From Bacteroidota bacterium (lineage in GTDB: Bacteria; Bacteroidota; Bacteroidia; Chitinophagales; Chitinophagaceae), in NCBI GenBank assembly GCA_013289015.1, contig JABDAV010000004.1, forward strand, positions 1-64,000: DNA of 64,000 nucleotides, in the 5' to 3' direction. Both the position numbers and the translations under genes were made by a program. Positions within the stretch are counted from its first letter, which is position 1. The number at the start of each line of letters is the position of its first letter. This document shows, in pieces, positions 1 through 9,642 of this stretch. The notes under the pieces were generated by a model. That model made no database searches, was not told the DNA's origin, and saw only the letters and a program-made list of their open reading frames with translations.

Positions 1-1524
1 GCAATAAGTTTTTGTGTATGGATGTTCTGTTCAAACATTGTATCAGCACAAAATGTTCATAGCGATAACGGTAATGGCACATACACCAACCCGCTGATCT
101 CTGCAGATTTTCCTGATCCTGATGTTATACGCGCAGGCGATACTTACTACATGGTTACAACAACGATGTTTGTGTTTCCCGGTGTTACTATTTTAAAATC
201 GCAAGACCTGGTAAATTGGGAATATTGCAGCAACGCAGTTCCCAGATTTGATTTTAGCGATTGTTATAATCTTGATACCTGCAGTCGCTACGGCCATGGG
301 CAATGGGCGACAAGTTTAAAATATCACAAGGGCAAATTTTATTTGTTGTTCATCACATTGAATGAAGGCGGCTTTATGTGTACAGCAGAGAAAGCTGAAG
401 GTCCATGGCATATCACGCATTTACCAAAGGGATTTTATGACCCGGGTTTATTTTTTGATGATGATGGAAAAGTTTATGTAGCCCAGGGTTACAGCAAAAT
501 TTCTGTTACTGAAGTGAATGACAGTCTTGTTGGGGTTAGCCCCGACTCATTGGTGTTTACAGGCAATATTCGCAAAGGCCTTGAAGGCACACATGTGTAT
601 AAAATAAACGGTTACTACTATATGTATTGTACTTATGGTGGAAAAGATGGCATGCAGGTGGCATTGCGTTCAAAAAATATCTATGGGCCTTACGAACAAA
701 AATTGTTGCTTTATGACACAACACAGGGTATAAACTATGGTATTCATCAGGGCGCATTGATTCAAATACAAACAGGTGAATGGTGGACAATCTTGTTTGT
801 CGATAGTGGACCATTCGGTCGTTTTCCTTCACTGCAACCTGTAACATGGATAGATGGCTGGCCGATGATCGGTGTAAATCGTAAAGCGGTTATAACTTAT
901 AAAAAACCAAATGTTGGTAAAACATATCCTATCAAAGATTTTCCAACATCAGATGAATTCAATGAGAAGAAATTAGGTATGCAATGGGGTTGGAACCATA
1001 ATCCTGATTCAACGAAATGGTCGCTTACAGAAAAACCCGGCTATTTACGATTGAAAACACCAGGTATTACCAATGATTTCATGATGGCGCGCAATACGCT
1101 AACACAACGCCCGTTTGCCAAACATGATCAAACACAATCAACCATTGCATCAACAAAGATCGATGTCAGCAAAATGAAAGATGGCGATATTGCGGGTATT
1201 GCTGTATTACAGGATCCATATGCTTTCATCGGCATAAAACTAAACAATGGGTCGAAATATATTGTAATGGTGAACAATGGTAAAACAATCGACTCGATTG
1301 CCATCAATACATCAACAATTTATTTGAGAACGTTAGCATCGAATACAACTAACAAAGCAAATTTTGAATACAGCATCGATGATAAAAATTTCAAAGATTT
1401 AGGCAATGCATTGGAAATGAAATTTAACTTACGAATATTCACCGGTAATAAATTCTGCTTATTCAACTATGCTACAAAAGATTTAGGTGGTTATGTTGAT
1501 TTTGATTGGTTCAGGATTAACTAA
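1..1524 (+). CDS. GH43 family beta-xylosidase / alpha-L-arabinofuranosidase (5' end outside window)
   Basis: Secreted glycoside hydrolase family 43 enzyme, expected to remove xylose or arabinose side groups or ends from (arabino)xylan. The catalytic module is a five-bladed propeller: the motif DFPDPDV near residue 30 of the visible protein supplies the general-base Asp, and the Glu in LEGTHVY near residue 190 is the likely acid. From about residue 310 there is a concanavalin-like C-terminal beta-sandwich as in many GH43 xylosidases. The frame stays open from base 1, and the residues before the first Met (AISFCVW) continue a hydrophobic signal peptide ending at VSAQ, so the true start lies upstream and the ATG at 22 is probably internal. 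The next gene follows after 20 bp in the same direction, suggesting an operon with the GH51/GH39/GH9 genes. The exact GH43 subfamily cannot be fixed by eye. Confidence 0.88.
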   Translation, partial: AISFCVWMFCSNIVSAQNVHSDNGNGTYTNPLISADFPDPDVIRAGDTYYMVTTTMFVFPGVTILKSQDLVNWEYCSNAVPRFDFSDCYNLDTCSRYGHGQWATSLKYHKGKFYLLFITLNEGGFMCTAEKAEGPWHITHLPKGFYDPGLFFDDDGKVYVAQGYSKISVTEVNDSLVGVSPDSLVFTGNIRKGLEGTHVYKINGYYYMYCTYGGKDGMQVALRSKNIYGPYEQKLLLYDTTQGINYGIHQGALIQIQTGEWWTILFVDSGPFGRFPSLQPVTWIDGWPMIGVNRKAVITYKKPNVGKTYPIKDFPTSDEFNEKKLGMQWGWNHNPDSTKWSLTEKPGYLRLKTPGITNDFMMARNTLTQRPFAKHDQTQSTIASTKIDVSKMKDGDIAGIAVLQDPYAFIGIKLNNGSKYIVMVNNGKTIDSIAINTSTIYLRTLASNTTNKANFEYSIDDKNFKDLGNALEMKFNLRIFTGNKFCLFNYATKDLGGYVDFDWFRIN

Positions 1525-1544
1525 ATCTACATTTACAAAAATTT

Positions 1545-2744
1545 ATGAACAAAAGCTTTTCATTCAAAAAGACTATTCATTGCACATTAACTGCAATGAT
1601 TTTTTTATGTTACATGCTGATGTCAATTCACGCGGTGGCGCAATCAAAAACTGTCACCGGTAAAAAAATAAGCACTGATCTATTCGGCTTGTTCTTCGAA
1701 GACATTAACTATGCTGCAGATGGTGGTTTGTATGCAGAGCTTATACAAAACCGTTCATTCGAATATAGTCCCACAGACAGGAGAGATTGGAATGCTTTTT
1801 CATTCTGGAATTACATTACGCCGGGGTTTTCTTATGGTTCTATTGATGTAGAAACAAGTGAACCTTTAAATAAAAACAACCCGCATTACCTCGTATTAAA
1901 TATTGAACACGTTGGCGATACCGGTATTGGTGTAAGCAATTATGGTTTTAATGGTATTGTTATAAAAAAAGATGAAGATTACAATCTTTCAATGTTTGCA
2001 AAGCAACTCGGCAAAGCACCAATTTCTTTATGGGTGAGCCTGCGAAATCAGGATGGGAAAATTATCGGTGAAACAAAATTTGCAGCTGCATCGCCTCAAT
2101 GGCAAAAATATACAGCCACAATAAAAGCAACTGAAACATGCGACAGCGCTTCGCTTGCAGTGTTGGCAATTACAGAAGGAAAATTAGCATTGGATATGAT
2201 CTCTTTGTTTCCTGCAAATACATTTAAAGATCATCCCAATGGTATGCGCGCAGATCTTGCTGAAAAGCTTGCTGAATTAAAACCAGCATTCATCCGTTTT
2301 CCCGGAGGTTGTTTATCACATGGTGATGGTTTGGGCAATATGTACAGATGGGAAAATACTATCGGTCCGGTTGAAGAAAGAGTTGAACAAAAAAATATCT
2401 GGGGATATCATCAAACCGCAGGTTTAGGTTATTACGAATATTTCCGGTTTTGCGAAGACATCGGCGCAAAACCTTTGCCGGTATTGCCTGCAGGAGTAAG
2501 TTGCCAAAATTCAGGTGGTACATGGCGCATTGGTGGTACGGGCCAGCAGGCCTTACCAATGGACGAGATGAACGATTACATACAGGAAGTTTTAAATCTT
2601 ATTGAATGGGCAAATGGGCCGGTAACATCTGAATGGGGCGCTAAACGTGCAGCCGCAGGTCATCCTGCACCATTTAATCTTGAATATGTAGGTATTGGTA
2701 ATGAAGATAAGATCACGCCTGCTTTTGAAGAGCGTTTTAAATGA
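1545..2744 (+). pseudogene. GH51 alpha-L-arabinofuranosidase, N-terminal half (frameshifted)
   Basis: First part of a secreted GH51 alpha-L-arabinofuranosidase, which cleaves arabinose side chains from arabinoxylan or arabinan. A signal peptide (hydrophobic stretch about residues 12-32, ending AVAQ) precedes a carbohydrate-binding-like beta domain and the first half of the TIM barrel. The acid/base Glu is in YVGIGNEDK near residue 385. The frame stops at 2742-2744 immediately after EERFK, and homologous sequence continues without loss (MIYEAVKAKHPE) in the -1 frame from 2741. One missing A after the AAA codon at 2738-2740 explains the break. The nucleophile is on the second half, so this half alone cannot be an active enzyme. 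Either a sequencing error or a real pseudogene. Confidence 0.85.
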
Positions 2745-3520
2745 TCTACGAAGCAGTAAAAGCAAAACATCCTGAAATAACTGTGATCGGAACAGTTGGC
2801 CCTGCGCCTGAGGGTGATGACTATAATAAAGGATGGGCGTTTGCAAACGCATTGTATGTGCCTGTTGTTGACGAACATTATTACAGTGCGCCTGAATGGT
2901 TTATCTCACATCAATATCGCTATGATGCATATAAAAGAAATGCAACGCAGGTATATGTTGGAGAATATGCTTCGTGGGGAAATAAAATGAAAAATGCTTT
3001 GGCAGAAGCAGCATACATGACAGCGCTTGAACGTAATGGCGATGTTGTGAAGATGGCGTCATATGCACCATTACTTGCCAAAGAGGGATTTACGCAATGG
3101 CGACCTGATATGATCTATTTTAATAACACCAGCATTACACCTTCTGTAAATTATTATGTTCAGCAATTATTTTGCAGTAATCGTGGTGATATGTTTTACA
3201 GCAATGTAATCGCTAAAAATGCAGGTGATTCTGCATTGGCTGCATCCTGCGTACAGGATTCGAAAACAGGCGATATTATCCTGAAACTGGTGAACGATTC
3301 TGATTCTTCCACAACAATGCATGTTAACCTGTCGACATTTAAAAAATTGATTCCTGCTGCAGTGAAAACAGAACTCACCGGCAATGCAGATGCATCAAAC
3401 GATTTCGGTAAAAATGCAGAAATTGTTCCGGTAACAACATCTTTTAATATAAACAAGTCTTTTGATTACAAAACGCCTGCAAGGTCTTTAACAGTGATCA
3501 GGATAAAGACCAAAAATTAA
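2741..3520 (+). pseudogene. GH51 alpha-L-arabinofuranosidase, C-terminal half
   Basis: Second part of the same GH51 enzyme, beginning with an ATG that overlaps the preceding TGA (ATGA). It carries the nucleophile Glu in VGEYASWG near residue 75, the rest of the barrel, and the C-terminal beta-sandwich (from about residue 170) that usually closes GH51 proteins. There is no signal peptide, which is inconsistent with an independently secreted protein. With the first half it makes a protein of about 658 residues, a normal length for Bacteroidota GH51. Translational coupling through the ATGA overlap is possible but would give two separate, probably unstable halves. Confidence 0.85.
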
Positions 3521-3577
3521 TCTTTTAAAATTTGAAGGGTAATAACAATCAATAATAAAAAGCTTTAGTGATGTAAG

Positions 3578-5299
3578 ATGAATAAGCATAAGAAGAATAA
3601 TAAAAATAACAACGGTATGTATTGTTTGTTCAAACAAAGAGTATGTGTTGCTGTATTGTTATTCTTAACGCTGAATACTTTTTCTCAACAACGCGATACT
3701 GCACATATAAATATTAACCTTGCTAAAACGGCTGATGAAAGACAACCAATATGGGCATGGTTTGGTTATGATGAACCCAATTATACTTATATGAAAGACG
3801 GCAAAAAATTATTGGGTGAAATTGCTGCTTTAAGCCCCGTGCCTGTTTATGTAAGAACGCATAGTTTGCTGGTTACCGGCGATGGAACACCATCATTAAA
3901 ATGGGGCTCAACCAATGTTTATACTGAAGATGCAAATGGTAATGCTGTCTATGACTGGCATATTGTTGATAGTATTTTCGATACCTACATAAAACTTGGT
4001 ATGAAGCCTTTGGCACAGATTGGCTTTATGCCGGAAGCATTGTCAACACATCCGCAGCCTTATAAACATAACTGGAATCCAAAAGATAAATACTCAACCA
4101 TTTTTACGGGCTGGGCTTATCCTCCAAAAGATTATAAAAAATGGAGTGACCTGGTATATCAATGGGTAAAGCATTGTGTTGATCGTTATGGTGCAAACGA
4201 AGTATCGTCGTGGTATTGGGAGGTTTGGAATGAACCAGACATACCTTATTGGAAAGGCACATTGCAGGAATATTGCAAACTGTATGATTATGCTGCAGAT
4301 GCTGTTAAGCGTGCCTTGCCGTCAGCACGCATTGGCGGCGCTGATGTAACAGGCGGCGGCGCTAAATATCTTGATAGTTTTATACATCATTGTTTATATG
4401 ATACCAATTATGCAACAGGTAATATTGGCAGCCCGCTAAACCTGGTTTCTTTTCATGCGAAAGGTTCTCCCAGATTGATGCACGACACAGTTGTGATGGG
4501 CATCAGTAACCAGTTAAAAAATATTGTTGACAATTTCACAGTTATATCTTCTTATCCGCAATTAAAGAATATACCTGTCATTATTGGTGAGTCTGATCCT
4601 GAAGGATGTGCCGCCTGTGGAATGGCTACCAATCCTGAAAATGCTTATCGTAACGGCACTATGTATTCAAGCTATGAAGCGGCTGTTTTTACAAGAGAAT
4701 ATGAGCTTGCAAAAAAATTCAATATCAATCTTATTGGCGCTGTAACATGGGCTTTCGAATTTGAAAATCAACCCTGGTTTTATGGCTATCGCGATCTTGC
4801 AACCAATGGTATTGATAAACCTGTGCTGAATGTATTTAGAATGTTTGGTATGATGAAAGGAGAAGCAGTTAATGCAAACTCTGATCATCAATACACCCTT
4901 CAACATATGCTCGATAGTGGCGTTCGTAAAACACAAACAGATGTTGGAGCACTTGCTTCAGCAACTGATTCTTCTGCAACTATTATGGTTTGGAATTATC
5001 ATGATGTTGATAAGAAAAATATAAGCGTTGATATCACATTAAATATTGCTGGCATCGGGTCATCTAAAGTAAAAGTTATTGAGTACAGGATTGATGAGCA
5101 ACATAGCAATGCCTATATACTCTGGAAAAAAATGGGTTCTCCGCAACAACCAACTGCTGAACAAATTGATGCGCTTGAAAAAGCAGGGCAACTACAAGAG
5201 TTTGACAAATCAAAATCATTCAATGTAAAAAATGGCTTACTTAAATTAAATACTGATTTGCCTGAACAAGCCGTTTCACTTTTTAAAATATCCTGGTAA
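3578..5299 (+). CDS. GH39-like beta-xylosidase
   Basis: Secreted glycoside hydrolase of clan GH-A, best matched to family 39 (beta-xylosidase and relatives). The acid/base lies in WEVWNEPD (about residues 214-221) and the nucleophile in the IIGESDPEG segment near residue 337. A signal peptide ending TFSQQ precedes the barrel; the more natural start may be the in-frame ATG at 3617, since the 13 residues before it are Lys/Asn-rich. A C-terminal beta-sandwich follows from about residue 440. It sits between GH51 and GH9 on the same strand, consistent with stepwise xylan or xylo-oligosaccharide degradation. Family membership is inferred from motifs, and the substrate is inferred from context. Confidence 0.78.
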   Translation: MNKHKKNNKNNNGMYCLFKQRVCVAVLLFLTLNTFSQQRDTAHININLAKTADERQPIWAWFGYDEPNYTYMKDGKKLLGEIAALSPVPVYVRTHSLLVTGDGTPSLKWGSTNVYTEDANGNAVYDWHIVDSIFDTYIKLGMKPLAQIGFMPEALSTHPQPYKHNWNPKDKYSTIFTGWAYPPKDYKKWSDLVYQWVKHCVDRYGANEVSSWYWEVWNEPDIPYWKGTLQEYCKLYDYAADAVKRALPSARIGGADVTGGGAKYLDSFIHHCLYDTNYATGNIGSPLNLVSFHAKGSPRLMHDTVVMGISNQLKNIVDNFTVISSYPQLKNIPVIIGESDPEGCAACGMATNPENAYRNGTMYSSYEAAVFTREYELAKKFNINLIGAVTWAFEFENQPWFYGYRDLATNGIDKPVLNVFRMFGMMKGEAVNANSDHQYTLQHMLDSGVRKTQTDVGALASATDSSATIMVWNYHDVDKKNISVDITLNIAGIGSSKVKVIEYRIDEQHSNAYILWKKMGSPQQPTAEQIDALEKAGQLQEFDKSKSFNVKNGLLKLNTDLPEQAVSLFKISW

Positions 5300-5339
5300 G
5301 CTTTTAAAATAATTTATGCATCTAAAAATCTGACGATAT

Positions 5340-7895
5340 ATGCAACCGATTTCATTAACTGGAAAAGCAAGAATAATACGGATTGTAATTGCAATTAGCT
5401 TATTCTTCACAACAAATTCTTTCGCTCAAAAGTTACAGATAAACGATTCGGGTTATTTTGAAAAACGCGGTGTAAATGTGCTCGTGTACAGTTATGAATA
5501 CAGCGGTTTCTTTTTTGATGAAAAAACATCAGGCATTGAATTGATACATCATGGGGTGCGAACAGCAACCGGCGGCGCTGTAAGATTGCAGAATACACCG
5601 GAACAATGGGACCTGATACCAAAAATGATAAGCCGGAAAGTGGATAAGCAAAACAATAGTATTGAAGTTGAATTGCGTTATGAGCAGTTTGATTTCAATT
5701 CGAAAGTTGTTGTTACTGCAAAAGATAACGGCGTTGAAATAAATGTGTACCTCGATAGACCTGTTCCTGAAAAACTGGTTGGCAATGCTGGTTTCAATCT
5801 TGAATTTCTTCCTTCAGCTTATTTTGAAAAAACATATCTCGTTGATGGAAAGCCTGGCGAATTTCCCTTATATCCGGGCAGCACAACAAGCATAGAACCC
5901 ATTAGTAAAAAGATACCGCAGTTTGCAGGCCATACAACATTTGACGACAGAGGCAGAGGCGAATTCATTGTTCCTTCTCCAATCACAACAGGTAAAATGA
6001 TAGTACTTGCGCCGGAAGATCCTGAGCGCAATGTGAAGATCGTTTCAGAAACCCCTGATGAAAATTTAATGTTGTTTGATGGCCGCAACCTTGCACAAAA
6101 CGGATGGTTTATTGTACGCAGTTTATTGCCTGCCAACAAAACAGGGAAGGTATTAACATGGTATGTTGAACCGAACGCAATCCACAACTGGATAAGAAAA
6201 CCGGTGATCGAATTTTCGCAGGTAGGTTATCATCCGCAACAGGAAAAAACAGCAGTAATTGAACTGGATAAAAATGATACGCCTTTAAAAACTGCATCAT
6301 TATTCCAGGTTACACAAGACGGAAAATATGTTGAAAAACTGAAAGGAGATGTAAAAGTTTGGGGCAGATACCTGCGCTATAATTATGCAAAGTTTGATTT
6401 CAGTTCAATTAAAGAACCGGGAGTTTATTTTATTCAATACGGCAATCAGAAAACAAATACATTTTCTATCGCTTCAAATGTATATGATGATATATGGCAT
6501 CCGACAATGGATGTTTGGTTTCCTGTGCAGATGGACCACATGGAAGTGAATGAAGCTTACCGCGTGTGGCATGGTGCGCCATTTTTAGACGACGCATTGC
6601 AGGCACCAACCAACTGGCAGCATTTTGATGGTTACAGCATGGGCGCCTCCACACAAACAAAATATAAACCTTATGAACGCATTCCCGGTTTGGCTGTTGG
6701 TGGTTGGTTTGATGCAGGTGATTTTGATATTCAAACCGGTTCGCATTGCGATGCTGTATTGAGCCTGGTTGATACATGGGAAAAATTTCAGCCAACGCGT
6801 GATGAAACGTATGTTGATTATGCAACGAAGTACGTAGACATCCATCGCCCTGATGGCAAGCCCGATATTTTAGAACAGATAAAACATGGCACGTTGAACA
6901 TGGTGGCGCAGGTTAAAAATATTGGCCATCCTGTACGTGGAATTGTTGTTCCAAACCTGCATCAATATCATCATTTGGGCGATGCGATTAATGAAACAGA
7001 TAACCTGCTGTATGATTCAACATTAAGACCTTATGAAGTAAAAGGCAATCGTAGCGGTACAATGGATGACCGATGGGCTTTTACTGAACGTACCACCTTC
7101 CTCGATTACTTTACTGCTGCAGCATTAGCTGCTGCCAGCCGTTCGCTAAAAGGCTTTGATGATACTTTGTCTGAACAAAGTTTATTCTATGCAAAACAAT
7201 TATGGAATGAAGATGACAGCATCAGCAAAATGGATACATCAGGATTTTCAAAAAGGTTTGGCAACAGTCTTAAAATGTCTGCAGCCCTGCAATTATATAT
7301 TACTACAAAAGATGAACAATATGCAACTGTATTTAAAAATGCTGTGTGGCAATCGCTCGACAGGTTTCTTCAATTTGGAATGGAGCCGGCGTTGCAGGCA
7401 ATACCTTACATGGATGATGATTATAAAAAGAAGTTGCGCGATTATGTGGTGAAATATAAAGTGCTGTGCGACGATTACGCAAAACAAAATCCTTATGGTG
7501 TTCCGATTGCAACGGGTGGCTGGGGCGGCAGTGGTGGCGTTGTAAATTTTGCAATCACTAATTATTATGCAAATAAATTTTATCCTGATGTGATCGGTGC
7601 TGAATATATTTATAAAGGGCTTAATTATATTTTCGGTTGTCATCCATATTCAAACATTTCATTCGTTTCATCTGTAGGAACCGTCTCCAAAAAAATTACT
7701 TATGGAAACAATCGTGCAGATTTCCATTTTATTGCCGGTGGTATTGTTCCGGGTATATTAATAATAAAACCGGATTTTCCGGAAAACAAAGAAGACTGGC
7801 CTTTCTTCTGGGGTGAAAATGAAGTAACTGTTGGCGGCTGCGCTGATTATATTTTCTTAGCAAATGCTGCGCAGCAATTAGCAGCCGGTAAATAA
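5340..7895 (+). CDS. GH9 family glycoside hydrolase (endoglucanase-like)
   Basis: Secreted 851-residue GH9 enzyme. After a signal peptide (ending NSFAQK) comes an extra N-terminal beta-rich region of about 250 residues, then the Ig-like domain typical of GH9 (about 285-380, starting FSQVGYHP), then the (alpha/alpha)6 barrel. The catalytic Asp pair is in GGWFDAGDFD (about 455-462) and the acid Glu in GENEVTVGG near the C-terminus (about 827). GH9 enzymes are mostly beta-1,4-glucanases, but Bacteroidota members inside xylan clusters may act on other beta-glucans or as exo-enzymes. It starts 40 bp after GH39. The sequence AACCGATT, also seen in a candidate LacI-type operator near 14.1 kb, occurs right at the start codon, but this may be coincidence. 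Confidence 0.87.
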   Translation: MQPISLTGKARIIRIVIAISLFFTTNSFAQKLQINDSGYFEKRGVNVLVYSYEYSGFFFDEKTSGIELIHHGVRTATGGAVRLQNTPEQWDLIPKMISRKVDKQNNSIEVELRYEQFDFNSKVVVTAKDNGVEINVYLDRPVPEKLVGNAGFNLEFLPSAYFEKTYLVDGKPGEFPLYPGSTTSIEPISKKIPQFAGHTTFDDRGRGEFIVPSPITTGKMIVLAPEDPERNVKIVSETPDENLMLFDGRNLAQNGWFIVRSLLPANKTGKVLTWYVEPNAIHNWIRKPVIEFSQVGYHPQQEKTAVIELDKNDTPLKTASLFQVTQDGKYVEKLKGDVKVWGRYLRYNYAKFDFSSIKEPGVYFIQYGNQKTNTFSIASNVYDDIWHPTMDVWFPVQMDHMEVNEAYRVWHGAPFLDDALQAPTNWQHFDGYSMGASTQTKYKPYERIPGLAVGGWFDAGDFDIQTGSHCDAVLSLVDTWEKFQPTRDETYVDYATKYVDIHRPDGKPDILEQIKHGTLNMVAQVKNIGHPVRGIVVPNLHQYHHLGDAINETDNLLYDSTLRPYEVKGNRSGTMDDRWAFTERTTFLDYFTAAALAAASRSLKGFDDTLSEQSLFYAKQLWNEDDSISKMDTSGFSKRFGNSLKMSAALQLYITTKDEQYATVFKNAVWQSLDRFLQFGMEPALQAIPYMDDDYKKKLRDYVVKYKVLCDDYAKQNPYGVPIATGGWGGSGGVVNFAITNYYANKFYPDVIGAEYIYKGLNYIFGCHPYSNISFVSSVGTVSKKITYGNNRADFHFIAGGIVPGILIIKPDFPENKEDWPFFWGENEVTVGGCADYIFLANAAQQLAAGK

Positions 7896-7994
7896 AGTCA
7901 TATCACTAATGTGATGGAAAGAATATAAAAATTATATCTTTTGATACAGCACTTTTTAATCAATGTTCATACAATCGCTAACAAAACAGTTGCC

Positions 7995-8849
7995 ATGAAA
8001 AAAATACTTATCAGTTTTCCATCTTTCATACCATTATTATTATTTGCACAAACGGCTACTATAAAAATTGATGTCACCAGAACCATTGGAGAAGTAGATC
8101 CAAAAATTTATGGTGTATTTATGGAGCCTATTCATTTCAATGGAAGAAGAATGGGTTTGTCTGATTCGGTAGAGTTTAATACGCTGTACGGAACATTGTA
8201 TGATCCTTCCTCACCGTTTGCAGATGAAAATGGTTTTCGCAAAGATTATATTGATGCCATGAAAGAATTGCGCATAACCAATATGCGTTGGCCCGGCGGA
8301 AATTATTTAATGGGATATAATTGGGAGGATGGCATTGGCCCAAAAGACCAGCGCCCTAAACGCATTAATCTTGCATGGGGCGGAACAGATAATAATCATG
8401 TGGGAACAGATGAATGGATTCAACTGAATAAATCAATAGGCAGCGAAAATGTTGTATGTGTAAATCTTGGTCTCGGTACTATTAACGATGCACTGCATTG
8501 GGTTGAATATTGTAATTATCCGAAAGGGACTTACTATTCAGATCTGCGCGCCACATACGGCCATCCTGAACCATATAATGTAAAGCTTTGGGATTTAGGT
8601 AATGAAGTAGATGGCGCACCTTGGGAACTAGGTCATAAGAACGCGGATGATTATGTAAAGATTGGAAGAGAAGCAGCAAAAGCAATGAAGGCTGTTGACA
8701 ATAGCATTAAATTCGTTGCATCAGGTTCATCTTATTACGAACCAACAGGCCAATGGGTAGATTTGGAACCGCACTGTATTGAACGGATTGGGCGATATGA
8801 TCAATTATATTTCTATTCACCGTTACTGGGAAGGAGGATCTCAAAATAA
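7995..8849 (+). pseudogene. second GH51 alpha-L-arabinofuranosidase, N-terminal half (frameshifted)
   Basis: N-terminal part of a second GH51 arabinofuranosidase, distinct in sequence from the one at 1.5 kb. The ATG at 7995 begins a clean signal peptide (MKKILISF to LLLFAQ); the longer frame from a TTG at 7941 adds 18 residues without support. The acid/base Glu lies in WDLGNEVDG. The correct reading QWVD should continue WNRTVLNGLGDM, but an extra T in the TTT run at 8762-8764 shifts it to a wrong frame, giving 29 unrelated residues before a stop. The nucleophile is downstream in the other frame. Either a sequencing error or a recent pseudogene. Confidence 0.83.
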
Positions 8850-9537
8850 TTACTACACTTTTATGGGCAGCGGTGCAATGGATTTTGAAGAGAAGATAAA
8901 AGTTACCGCCGCTGAAATTGAAGAGGCAAAAGCAAAGAATAATTTCACTAACCCGATTTATATTTCAGTCGATGAATATGGAAGTTTCGGAAGAAATTTT
9001 TTGGCAGTATTACCAACAGCACAATGTTTAAATTCATTTATCCGCCATGCAGATATAGTGAAGATGGCTGACTTTACGATGCTTACTTCATTATTGTCAA
9101 ACGATCTAAAGAATGGAACATTCAAATCACCCCTGTTCTATACGTTCAAATTGTTTTCGAATAACTGTCGCGGCAATTCAGTTGATACGTATGTTGATTG
9201 CGATACCTTCAACACAGAAAAATATAAAGGTATACCTTACCTTGATGTGACAACCGTTCATGCAAAAGATTCAAACATTGTTTACATAAATGTGGTGAAC
9301 AGAAGCCATGATAAAGCGATCACTGCAAACATTACAAGTACCCAAGGAAGCTTTACAGGAAAAGCAGCGGCGAGCATTGTAAACAGCGATGATCTTAATG
9401 CTGCATTTACCTTCGATAAACAGTCACAGTATGCACCTGTAATAAAAGATGTGAAAGTGAGTGATAATAAATTATCTTTTACATTTCCGCCGCATTCATT
9501 CACACAAATTAAAGTTGGCATTTCAGCAAAACAATGA
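8779..9537 (+). pseudogene. second GH51 alpha-L-arabinofuranosidase, C-terminal half
   Basis: Continuation of the second GH51 enzyme in the frame entered at 8764 (WNRTV). The TTG at 8779 is only the first possible start codon and is not a plausible real one, because the next residues are conserved barrel sequence (NYISIHRYWEG). The nucleophile Glu is in ISVDEYGSFG, followed by conserved FIRHADIVKMADF and a C-terminal beta-sandwich. Joined to the first half the protein would be about 514 residues, the usual length for a compact GH51. It ends 105 bp before the FG-GAP lipoprotein gene. Confidence 0.83.
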
Positions 9538-9642
9538 CCTGGTTTATTCGTAATGCATCGATTGATTTTTAAAATGATAAAATGAGTTATCCCTACATTC
9601 GCTGTCATTCCAATTCAGCAAGCTTAATTTAACTGACGCCAG

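Noticed and set aside
2731-2750. Programmed -1 frameshift in GH51
   Set aside because: The -1 codon before the ATG is TAA, and CGT TTT AAA is not a good slippery heptamer in the needed phase. A one-base indel is simpler.
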